Assembly (NCBI GenBank): GCA_026982215.1
Contig: JALSHN010000370.1
Location: forward strand, 1 to 7,595
DNA: 7,595 nt
Direction of reading: 5' to 3'
Source: Gammaproteobacteria bacterium
GTDB lineage: Bacteria > Pseudomonadota > Gammaproteobacteria > S012-40
Shown here: piece by piece, positions 1-6,838 of the stretch
Numbering within the stretch: the first letter of the stretch is position 1
How the letters are laid out: every line of letters starts with the position of its first letter
Made by a program: the position numbers and the translations under genes
Notes under the pieces: model-generated
Seen by the model: the letters and a program-made list of their open reading frames with translations, nothing else
What the model was told of the DNA's origin: nothing
The model's database searches: none

Positions 1-1518
1 CTGGGTGAGCAGGCTGGTGGCTTCGCTCATGAGTTCGGGGGGAAGGAGGTAGACGGCGAAGGCTTCGACGCTGTTGCGGTCGAGTCCGTACCATTTGGCG
101 ACGGTGTGGGTGTCGTGGCCTTGGTAGTGGGTGTGGCGGTTGGGGATGCGCAGGGGTTCGCCCAGCAGGCGGTAGTGGGAGAGGGTTTCGAGTATGGCGA
201 TGACGGCTTCGAGGCGCCGTTCGCTGCTGTCGCTGAGCCCTTTTCTTCGGTGGGATTTGAGGATTTTTTTGCTGTTGGTGGGGAGCAGGACGACTTTTTC
301 GCTGCCGGCGGGTTGGCTGATGGCGTCGAGGGCGATTTGGATTCGTCTGAGGGTGGCGCGGGGGTTGCGGTATTTCGGTGCCGGCATGCGGTGGAGGGGG
401 AAGGCTTCGGGGTATTGGTTGATGATGTCTTCCAGTCGCTGGATCAGGCGCCGGGTGCGGGCGGGGTTGAGGCGGCGGGCTACGGGGTGGCTGCGGCGCT
501 CGAGTCCGAGGTAGAAGCCGAGGCCGAGGATGATAAGGTCGATGAAGATGCCGGCGCCGAAGGAGAGCAGCCGGTTGCCTTCAAGGCGCAGCTCGTTGCC
601 GCTGCCGGTGAGGAGGTCGAGCCAGACGTTGATCACCAGGTCGAGGTTTTGTTGTAGGTCGCCGGGGTCGTAGCTGGCGATTTGCGGCAGGGTCACTTGG
701 GGAACGCCCAGGGTTTCGAGGGTGTCGATGCGCTGTGCTAGACGGGTGTCGCGGCAGTAGTGGCCACCGAAGGGGACGTTTTGGTAGTTGTAGGCGGGGT
801 CTTGGGGGTAGCCGTTCATTTGGTGGTGGTTTTGCTGGGCCAGGTCGGTCAGCAGGTGTTCGATTTCGGGGCGGCGGTTGTATTGTTTGAGGTTGGGGAT
901 GCGGTGTTGCAGGATGCGCAGCCGTTGGCTGGGGTCGTCGGTGGCGGAGAGGGTGAGGCGGAGGTCGCGTAGTTCTTGTTGCAGCTGTTGTTCGATGGTG
1001 CGGAATTGCCGTGCGGCGTCGGTGAAGTAGTCGGCTTGCCAGCGGCGCATGGCCCAGATGGGGCCGCGGCCGGTGCCGGTGGTGCCGGCGCAGGTGCCAC
1101 CGTGGGTTTCTTCGCGTCGCGCTTGTTGTTGGGAGTATTGCGCCAGGTCGTCCAGGCCGCCGGCGAGAGTCTGGTAGCGGTTGTGTAGGGTGTTGAGGGC
1201 ATCAAGGAAGGCCAGTTCGCTTTGTTCGGCCCGCTCTGTGGCGAGGCTTTGCGCGCTGAAGTGTTGGAAGTAGAAGGCGGTGGCGAAGAAGATGGAGAAG
1301 CTGGTGAGGAGGGGGTAGACCAGCCAGGCGATGATCACCCGGGTTTTTTGGTGCCAGCGGGGGACGAGGTTGGGGGCGAGGAAGGCCATGCCTCCGCTAA
1401 CGGCCAGTGAGAGGGGGACAGCGAGGTACCACGGGAGGAGAACGGTGAGACCGATGGCGGTGGTGACGAAGGAGATGAAGATGAAGATGTAGAAGATGAC
1501 GTGGCCGAGTAGGTTCAT
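1..1518 (-). CDS. Unrecognised four-helix membrane protein coupled to the PBP (3' end outside window)
   Basis: The frame is open for 506 codons from an ATG at 1518 to the window edge with no stop, so the C-terminus is missing. I do not recognise the family. Three hydrophobic helices lie near residues 5-27, 28-50 and 60-83. A polar region of about 235 residues follows, rich in Gln and predicted helix, then a fourth helix near 318-338, then at least 168 basic residues (RRSHPVARR right after the helix). By the positive-inside rule, 85-317 is periplasmic and the tail cytoplasmic. The only two cysteines, C143 and C255, both fall in the periplasmic part and could form a disulfide. C143 sits in a striking Gly/Thr-rich segment, GGTCAGTTGTGRGPIW (140-155). 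The ATG overlaps the upstream PBP stop (ATGA) and no Shine-Dalgarno is obvious, so translation is probably coupled. All nine Lys codons are AAA, unlike argF. A role with the PBP in the cell wall or envelope is inferred from position only. Confidence 0.9.
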   Translation of the reverse strand, partial: MNLLGHVIFYIFIFISFVTTAIGLTVLLPWYLAVPLSLAVSGGMAFLAPNLVPRWHQKTRVIIAWLVYPLLTSFSIFFATAFYFQHFSAQSLATERAEQSELAFLDALNTLHNRYQTLAGGLDDLAQYSQQQARREETHGGTCAGTTGTGRGPIWAMRRWQADYFTDAARQFRTIEQQLQQELRDLRLTLSATDDPSQRLRILQHRIPNLKQYNRRPEIEHLLTDLAQQNHHQMNGYPQDPAYNYQNVPFGGHYCRDTRLAQRIDTLETLGVPQVTLPQIASYDPGDLQQNLDLVINVWLDLLTGSGNELRLEGNRLLSFGAGIFIDLIILGLGFYLGLERRSHPVARRLNPARTRRLIQRLEDIINQYPEAFPLHRMPAPKYRNPRATLRRIQIALDAISQPAGSEKVVLLPTNSKKILKSHRRKGLSDSSERRLEAVIAILETLSHYRLLGEPLRIPNRHTHYQGHDTHTVAKWYGLDRNSVEAFAVYLLPPELMSEATSLLTQ

Positions 1519-3779
1519 GGGTGGTCCGTGGTGCTGGTGGTTCGGGGACTGATGAGCGGTTCGAGGATGGGGGCGAGGATTTGCCCCAGTTGGCCGCCGC
1601 TGGCGTGCCCCAGGTCAGGGGTGGTGCCCAGGGGGCCAGCGTGGGCCAGGTAGCTGTAGCGGCGGCCGTCGGCGGTGATGAAGGCGCCGCCGAGCCAGAC
1701 CCAGCGGGTGGTGCGGCGTTCGGGGTCGGCGGTGACGGTGCCGGTCTTGGCGATGCTGAGCCGGGGACGATGGGGACCGCCGGGGCGTAGGGCGGCGAGG
1801 TGGCGGCTGGCGCTGCCGTGGGCTTGGGGATCGAGTACGGCACCGAGGACTTGGTGGACGAAGTCGAGCCCGGGGTTGTTTTGTAGCCAGTGGCGTGCCT
1901 TGCGGCACTGTTGCAGCCGTTGGTGCCGGGCTTCGGTCAGCCGTTGGTGGAGGCGGCGCTGTTGTTGGGGGTGGCCTTCGAGGTGTTCCAGCAGGCTGGG
2001 GCGGCAGTCGGGGGTGAGCCCGGCTTCGGGGGCGGCCAGGGGGGCGAACAGGCCATGGACCAGCCGCGGGGAGCCATGGAGGTTGCCCAGGGCGAGGTCG
2101 GGGATGGGGGCGTGGAGGTCGCCGGGAAAGAAGCCGAAGGCGTCGAGTAGGGTGTCGGCTTGGCGGGCCAGGTGGGGGATGCGGGCCAGGCGTTCCATGA
2201 CGGCGAGGTTGTCGGAGCGGGCGAAAGCGAGGCGGGCGGGGATGGCGGCGCCGGGTTCGTTGGCGTCGGCGTGGCCGGTGAAGCCGTCGGCGTTGCGGTA
2301 CCAGCTGCGTTGTTGGTAGGGATAGCGGCCGATGAGCCGGGCCCGCCGCAGGCGGTAGTAGGGGGTGTCGGCGCGGTCGCCGGCGCGCCCGGCGAGCAGG
2401 GCGGCGAAGACTTTGCCGATGGAGCCGATGCGGCGTTGGTCTCCGTGGGGGGCGGTGCGCTGGAAGCGGCCGCCTTGCAGGCGGAAGGCGAGGTATTGGG
2501 GGTAGGCGGAGGTGGCGTAGAAGCGGATCAGGCGCCCGGTGTGGTCGGCGACGGCGACGACGAGGTAGGTCTTTTCTTGAGGCAGGCCGAGGCGCTGGGT
2601 CCAGGCGCGGTGACGGCGGTGGATCTGCCATTTGGCGTTGCAGTTGGTGTCGCGGTCGATGGTGAGGCGGATGCGGCTGGCGTGCCGTGGCCAGTCACGG
2701 CCGAGCAGGGGGCTGAGTTCGGCGTTGACTTGCCGCAGTTCGCCTTGGGCGATGAATTTGGCGCGGATGTCGAGTTTGCGGGCCGCGAGGTCGATGTCGT
2801 CGCGTTCGCGGTGTTCCAGGCAGTGGGAGAGGGTGGGGCCGGGACGGAGGTCGGGCTGGGGGATGCGCTCTAGGGCGAGGTGGGCGCGTTGCAGTTGTTT
2901 GCTGTCGATGTGGCCGGCCTGGGCCAGGCGTTCCAGAGCGAGGTGGGCGCGGCGCAGGGTGCCTTGCCAGCGGCGTTGGGCGGCTTCCCAGCCGGCTTGG
3001 TCTCGAGGGCGGGTGCGGATGCGGCGTTTGACGGCCGCGGCGAGGATGGCTTGGTGGGCGAGGTCGAGTTGGGCGGCGGGGCGGTTGAACAGTAGCCAGG
3101 AAGCGGCTTCCAGCCCGTGGGGGCCGGAGTCGGTGAGGGGGAAGTGGGCGGCAGCCCAGTGAGCCAGTTGGGCTTCGTCGAGGGCGCGGGCGACGGCGGG
3201 AGCGTGGAGGAGGTCGCGCAGTTTGCGTTTCAGCCGCAGCAGGCCGCCGACGTCGGTGTCGGCGTTGAGGGTTTTGATGAGTTGCATTTCCAGGGTGGAG
3301 GCGCCGGAGTTGGGACGTCCGAGGAGGAAACGGGCGGCCATTTTGGGGAATTGGCTCCAGTCGATGCCGCCGATGTGGTACCAGCGGTGGCGGTTGGCGT
3401 CTTCGAGGAGGACAACCATGGTCCACCAGTGGGGGGGGAGGGTGGTGACGGCGGCGCCGAGGTAGGGTTGCGGGGTGTGGCTGCCGTCGGCGTTCCACGG
3501 CCATAGGCCGATGAGTTGTCCTTGGTGGTCGAGGACGATGGGGGTGATGCGCCGTTGGTGGATTTCTGTGTAACGTCCCAGATGGTCCTCCCCGACTCCG
3601 AACAGCCACCAGGCGGCGAGGGAGGGGCCGAGGATGAGGGTGAGCAGCAGGAGTGCCAGGGCGGTGAGCAGGGCCTTGCCGGCACCGAAGGAGCGCAGGG
3701 CCATGAGCCGCTGCAGGCCGAGCCGGAGAGGCTGGATGAGGTGGTGGCGCAGGCGCTGGAGGTGGTGGAGTAACGGCAC
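1515..3779 (-). CDS. Divergent class A penicillin-binding protein (GT51-like plus transpeptidase)
   Basis: This 754-residue protein has the class A PBP plan: a basic, His-rich cytoplasmic N-terminus, one membrane helix (about 37-61), a GT51-like region (about 75-265), a linker, and a transpeptidase domain (about 400-740), placing it in the periplasm. The transpeptidase motifs are all present: SIGK (453-456, Ser453 the expected acylated serine), SDN (522-524) and KTGT (678-681). The glycosyltransferase motifs are recognisable but altered. Motif 1 has E126-D127 but extra residues before HIGGID. Motif 2 reads GAST (159-162) followed by LEMQ. Motif 3 reads RKLRD (185-189), with Asp where the family has the second catalytic Glu. 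The YLN motif is missing. Peptide cross-linking is therefore likely, but glycan polymerisation is doubtful. GTG at 3779 is the only start after an in-frame TAA at 3813-3815; Met26 (3704) is an alternative. There is no clear Shine-Dalgarno. The stop overlaps the next gene's ATG. Confidence 0.87.
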   Translation of the reverse strand: MPLLHHLQRLRHHLIQPLRLGLQRLMALRSFGAGKALLTALALLLLTLILGPSLAAWWLFGVGEDHLGRYTEIHQRRITPIVLDHQGQLIGLWPWNADGSHTPQPYLGAAVTTLPPHWWTMVVLLEDANRHRWYHIGGIDWSQFPKMAARFLLGRPNSGASTLEMQLIKTLNADTDVGGLLRLKRKLRDLLHAPAVARALDEAQLAHWAAAHFPLTDSGPHGLEAASWLLFNRPAAQLDLAHQAILAAAVKRRIRTRPRDQAGWEAAQRRWQGTLRRAHLALERLAQAGHIDSKQLQRAHLALERIPQPDLRPGPTLSHCLEHRERDDIDLAARKLDIRAKFIAQGELRQVNAELSPLLGRDWPRHASRIRLTIDRDTNCNAKWQIHRRHRAWTQRLGLPQEKTYLVVAVADHTGRLIRFYATSAYPQYLAFRLQGGRFQRTAPHGDQRRIGSIGKVFAALLAGRAGDRADTPYYRLRRARLIGRYPYQQRSWYRNADGFTGHADANEPGAAIPARLAFARSDNLAVMERLARIPHLARQADTLLDAFGFFPGDLHAPIPDLALGNLHGSPRLVHGLFAPLAAPEAGLTPDCRPSLLEHLEGHPQQQRRLHQRLTEARHQRLQQCRKARHWLQNNPGLDFVHQVLGAVLDPQAHGSASRHLAALRPGGPHRPRLSIAKTGTVTADPERRTTRWVWLGGAFITADGRRYSYLAHAGPLGTTPDLGHASGGQLGQILAPILEPLISPRTTSTTDHP

Positions 3780-3811
3780 GGATGGGTTTTGTCGTCCACG
3801 GGTGACGCTGG

Positions 3812-3840
3812 ATTATCGCGATTGCCCGGGAGGGTGGCAA
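3812..3840 (-). promoter_or_regulatory. Sigma70-like promoter for the PBP gene
   Basis: Read on the minus strand, TTGCCA (3840-3835, five of six to TTGACA) is followed by a 17-base spacer and GATAAT (3817-3812, five of six to TATAAT). Transcription would start near 3805, leaving a leader of about 26 bases before the GTG at 3779. The spacing is optimal and the site lies in the non-coding gap after the kinase gene. The PBP and its partner could thus be expressed independently of the arg and kinase genes. This is a sequence match only. Confidence 0.6.
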
Positions 3841-3842
3841 TC
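3820..3842. repeat. 7-bp inverted repeat across the PBP promoter
   Basis: GATTGCC (3820-3826) and GGCAATC (3836-3842) are perfect inverse complements separated by nine bases. The right arm covers most of the predicted -35 box and the left arm ends just upstream of the -10 box. It could be an operator bound by a dimeric regulator. No T-run follows on either strand, so it does not look like an intrinsic terminator. Confidence 0.5.
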
Positions 3843-3860
3843 TTGGCAGGCTTGCCCGGG
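3822..3860. repeat. Direct repeat TTGCCCGGG, 30 bp apart
   Basis: The nonamer TTGCCCGGG occurs at 3822-3830 and again at 3852-3860, an exact 30-base period (about three helical turns). One copy lies in the -35/-10 spacer of the predicted PBP promoter, the other upstream of its -35 box. In GC-rich DNA this could be chance, but the position suggests a pair of protein-binding sites. Confidence 0.4.
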
Positions 3861-3861
3861 C

Positions 3862-5853
3862 TCAGGCGGGCAGGCGCAGGGTGATGGTGGTGCCTTTTCC
3901 GGGGGCGCTGCGGACGTGGATCAGTCCCCCGAGGCTTTCGATGTATTCGCGGGCTTCGTACATGCCGATGCCCATGCCTTCGGTGCCTTTGGTGGTTTCG
4001 AAGGGTTTGAACAGGCGTTCGCGGATGAATTCTTCGGTCATGCCGACGCCATTGTCTTGGATGTGGATCAGGATCCAGCGGGGGTGGCGCTCGCCATGGA
4101 CGTGGACGCGACCTTGGTCGTCGATGGCGTCGATGGCGTTGTCGATGAGGTTGGTGAGGATGGTGTGTAGTTTTTCCCGATCGGCGCGCAGCGGCAGGGG
4201 GTCGGGGGTGGGTTGGATGTCGATTTCGACGCCGGCCTTGGGGTGGTGGCGGTAGCGCTGTCGCAGGCGTTGCAGGAGTTCGTTGAGGTCGATGGGGTCT
4301 TGCCGCGGTTTGCCGGGGGTGGTGGCGGTGACCCGGGAGACCAGGTGGCGCATTTTCTCCACCGCGTTGGTGAGGGTGTGGTGCATGTCTTCGATGAATT
4401 CGGGGTTGTTTTTGTAGCGGTGGTAGTTGCGGTTGATGAGGTCAAGCTGAGAGATGATGTTTTTCAGGTCATGGATGACGTAGGTGGCCAATTTGGTGTA
4501 GGCGCTGAATTGCTTGGCCTCGGCCAGTTGGCGGGCGTTTTGCGATTGCAGCAGGCTGATGGTGATTTGGCGGCCGATGGTCTTGGCGAGGTCGATGTCT
4601 TCCCAGTCGATGCGCCGCCGGGAGCGGGAGTGGCCGAGAGTGACGAAGCCATAGAGTTCGGCGTTCATGAGTAATGGGATGACCAGCCAGACGGCGGGGG
4701 TGGCCTGCATCAGCCAGGGGGGAAGGTGCAGGCCGGGGTAGAGGCTGGGGTCGCGCTGGTATTCGTCGATATCGATGATCCATTGCCAGTTGTTGAGGAA
4801 GCGGACGGCTGGATCGTCGGGGGGGATCAGGGGATCGGGAAAGTGCTGGTCGTGGTGGCTGACGAGGGCGTAGCCGGGGCCTTGGCGTAACCACAGGGCC
4901 CTTTGAGGACAGTCGAAGGTCTCGCTGAAGATTTCCAGGGCGGTCTGTTGCAGCCGCCGGTCGTCGCCGACGGCGGTGCTGAGGCGTTTGGTGACCTGCA
5001 GCCAGGAGTCGCGGTAGTCGTATTTGAAGTTGTAGAAGTGTTGGTTGATGAAGGATTTGATGCTGGTGCGTTTCACCACCGCAAGCCCCAGCAGGGGCAT
5101 GAGCAAGGCGAGGACGACGTAGCCCCACCAGGGTTGACCGACGCTTCCAGCAAGCAGTTGGGTGTGGTGGTGTAACAGGTAGAGGCCGTGGAGGATGGCC
5201 AGGGTGGTGATGAGGAAGATGGCCAGATGGGCGGCGTGGCGGGAGATGTGGAGCTTGAGCCCGAGGCGGGGGGTGCGGGCGATGAACAGGACGATGAAGG
5301 GCAGGGCGCCGAGGTAGGCCAGGGGCTGGAGGTGGATGAGTTGTTCCCGGGGGATGGCGGGTACCCAGGCACTGAGGTAGCCCAGTCCTTGGAAGCCGGT
5401 GGTGAGGAAGACGGCGCCGACGAGGTATTTCACCGCCCAGCGCCGGTTGGGGCCGGCACGCAGGTAGAGAATGAGGGCGTGCAACAGCAGGGTGAGGTTG
5501 AGGGCGGGGAGGAGGATTTCGGGGCCGAAGCGGCCTTCGTGGGTGGCCAGGGCCAGGTAGGTGAACAGGTAGCCCAGGGTGGTGAGGGCGAGGTCGCGCT
5601 CGGTCTGGCGTTCTTCGACGTGCCCCAGGTGGTAGAGAATGAGGATCAGCAGCAGGGTCTTGGGAAGGTCCACCCAGGCCTGGAGGGTGGGGTCGAAGGT
5701 GACGACGGCGACGGCGAGGCTGGTGAGCCAGGCGGGATAGAGCCAGTTTTTTCGGTCCAGTTCGGTGCGTTTGATGGTGAGCGCCACCAGGAAGAGGTAG
5801 ACGCCGGCGATGGCGAGGGCGATGAGGAACAGGGGCAGGGGGACGGCGCTCAT
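3862..5853 (-). CDS. prsK: Membrane sensor histidine kinase, PrsK family (XrtA/PEP-CTERM system)
   Basis: This 663-residue kinase would autophosphorylate on His and pass the phosphate to a response regulator, PrsR in known systems, which is linked to exopolysaccharide and PEP-CTERM protein export. Eight or nine hydrophobic helices fill about residues 5-260. A sequence close to the PrsK hallmark after the membrane part, YDYRDSWL (278-285), precedes a GAF-like region (about 285-440). The phosphoacceptor is H461 in VIHDLKN. The ATPase domain has NLIDNAIDAI (N-box, 568-577), DNGVGM (600-605), FKPFETTK (615-622) and a Gly-rich GMGIGM (626-631). The product is therefore intact and probably active. 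ATG 5853 is chosen because it directly precedes the first helix; a GGAGG lies 15 bases upstream, rather far. Longer in-frame starts would overlap argF and add a non-hydrophobic extension. No prsR, exosortase or polysaccharide gene is adjacent in the window, which is unusual for this family. The PrsK assignment is from recognition of the motifs, not a search. Confidence 0.85.
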   Translation of the reverse strand: MSAVPLPLFLIALAIAGVYLFLVALTIKRTELDRKNWLYPAWLTSLAVAVVTFDPTLQAWVDLPKTLLLILILYHLGHVEERQTERDLALTTLGYLFTYLALATHEGRFGPEILLPALNLTLLLHALILYLRAGPNRRWAVKYLVGAVFLTTGFQGLGYLSAWVPAIPREQLIHLQPLAYLGALPFIVLFIARTPRLGLKLHISRHAAHLAIFLITTLAILHGLYLLHHHTQLLAGSVGQPWWGYVVLALLMPLLGLAVVKRTSIKSFINQHFYNFKYDYRDSWLQVTKRLSTAVGDDRRLQQTALEIFSETFDCPQRALWLRQGPGYALVSHHDQHFPDPLIPPDDPAVRFLNNWQWIIDIDEYQRDPSLYPGLHLPPWLMQATPAVWLVIPLLMNAELYGFVTLGHSRSRRRIDWEDIDLAKTIGRQITISLLQSQNARQLAEAKQFSAYTKLATYVIHDLKNIISQLDLINRNYHRYKNNPEFIEDMHHTLTNAVEKMRHLVSRVTATTPGKPRQDPIDLNELLQRLRQRYRHHPKAGVEIDIQPTPDPLPLRADREKLHTILTNLIDNAIDAIDDQGRVHVHGERHPRWILIHIQDNGVGMTEEFIRERLFKPFETTKGTEGMGIGMYEAREYIESLGGLIHVRSAPGKGTTITLRLPA

Positions 5854-5886
5854 GCGGGCGGTTTCCGGCCTCCGGGGTCGAGGGGG

Positions 5887-5892
5887 ATTGTA
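5887..5892 (-). promoter_or_regulatory. Possible -10 box upstream of prsK
   Basis: On the minus strand TACAAT (5892-5887) matches the sigma70 -10 consensus at five of six positions, about 33 bases before the prsK ATG and inside the 67-base gap after argF. I find no good -35 box at 16-18 bases (ATGCCC at 17). It is either a weak promoter or chance. If real, it would partly uncouple the kinase from the arg genes. Confidence 0.3.
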
Positions 5893-5920
5893 GCCTGGCG
5901 CCGTTGCCGGGGCATGGGGC

Positions 5921-6838
5921 TCAGCCGCTTTCCCGGTGGAGAAATTCCAGCAGGGCCTTCTGGGCGTGGAGGCGGTTTTCGGCTTCGTCCCAGACCACGC
6001 TTTGGGGGCCGTCGATAACCTCGGTGGTGACTTCTTCACCGCGATGGGCGGGCAGGCAGTGCATGAATAAGGCATCGGGGCGGGCAGCGGCCATGATGCG
6101 GGCGTTGACTTGGTAGGGTGCGAAGGCCTCCCGGCGTTGGTGTTGTTCGTCTTCCTGGCCCATGCTGGCCCAGACGTCGGTGACGATCAGGTCAGCGTCG
6201 CGGGCGGCTTCAAGGGGGTCGCGTAGCAGGGTGATGTCGGCGCCGGCGGCGCCTTCGAGGACGGCGGCTTCAGGCTCGTAGCCCTCGGGGGTGGCGATGC
6301 GCAGACGGAAGCGGAATTGGCGCGCGGCGTTGATGTAGCTGTGACACATGTTGTTGCCGTCACCGATCCAGGCCACGGTGCGCCCGGCGATGGGGCCGCG
6401 GTGTTCGTGGTAGGTCTGGATGTCGGCCAGGAGCTGGCAGGGGTGGAAACGGTCGGTGAGGGCGTTGATCACCGGTACCGATGAGTGGGCGGCGAACAGT
6501 TCCAGCTTTTCGTGTTCGAAGGTGCGCACCATGATGAGGTCCACCATGCGGGAGAGCACGCGGGCGGAGTCTTCGATGGGTTCGCCCCGGCCCAGTTGGG
6601 TGTCCCGGGGGGAGAGGAAGATGGCGTGGCCGCCGAAGTGGGTCATGGCGGTCTCGAAGGCGACTCGGGTACGGGTGGAGGACTTCTCGAATACCATGCC
6701 GAGGGTCTTGTTTTTCAGCGGCTCGTAGCACTCGCCGGCGCGGTGGCGCCGCTTGAGCTCGATGGCGCGCTGGATGAGGCCGTCGAGCTCGGCCGGGGTG
6801 AGGTCCAGCAGGGTGAGGAAATGGCGCGGTGCGTTCAT
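5921..6838 (-). CDS. argF: Ornithine carbamoyltransferase
   Basis: The enzyme joins carbamoyl phosphate and L-ornithine to give citrulline in cytoplasmic arginine synthesis. At 305 residues it has the normal family length. All expected sites are present: the carbamoyl-phosphate loop STRTR (54-58), HPCQ (132-135), the ornithine-side DxWxSMG (221-227) and HCLP (260-263). FEKSSTRTR, DTQLGRGEPI and IGDGNNMC are near-identical to pseudomonad-type ArgF. Nothing is missing, so it should be active. The ATG shares ATGA with the argD stop, so both steps are made from one message, probably by translational coupling; there is no strong Shine-Dalgarno. Lys is encoded mainly by AAG (five of six), which differs from the distal membrane gene. 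An arcB-type catabolic enzyme is the only realistic alternative; the neighbouring argD and the length favour the biosynthetic ArgF. Confidence 0.98.
   Translation of the reverse strand: MNAPRHFLTLLDLTPAELDGLIQRAIELKRRHRAGECYEPLKNKTLGMVFEKSSTRTRVAFETAMTHFGGHAIFLSPRDTQLGRGEPIEDSARVLSRMVDLIMVRTFEHEKLELFAAHSSVPVINALTDRFHPCQLLADIQTYHEHRGPIAGRTVAWIGDGNNMCHSYINAARQFRFRLRIATPEGYEPEAAVLEGAAGADITLLRDPLEAARDADLIVTDVWASMGQEDEQHQRREAFAPYQVNARIMAAARPDALFMHCLPAHRGEEVTTEVIDGPQSVVWDEAENRLHAQKALLEFLHRESG

Noticed and set aside
106..3773. Many long open frames on the plus strand and in other minus frames, such as 2160-2873 and 2695-3840
   Set aside because: They lie opposite or over well-supported genes and have low-complexity Gly/Ala/Val/Glu- or Pro/Arg-rich translations. 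This is typical of GC-rich shadow frames; none shows a domain or a start signal.
3820..3842. Intrinsic terminator after the kinase gene
   Set aside because: The stem has a 9-base loop and no T-run on the minus strand; the overlap with a good -35/-10 pair fits an operator better.
3835..3849. Sigma54-like -24/-12 site (TGGCAATCTTGGCAG) that a PrsR-type activator might use
   Set aside because: The GG-to-GC spacing is wrong by two bases and the site points toward the kinase on the plus strand, where there is no gene.
5854..5920. Terminator or small gene between argF and the kinase
   Set aside because: Only GC-rich sequence with a GGCGCC palindrome and a lone TACAAT; no stem with a T-run and no room for a credible gene.
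3862..6075. Longer 737-residue version of the kinase starting inside argF
   Set aside because: The extra 74 residues overlap the argF coding region, are not hydrophobic and do not resemble the kinase family; ATG 5853 directly precedes the first membrane helix.
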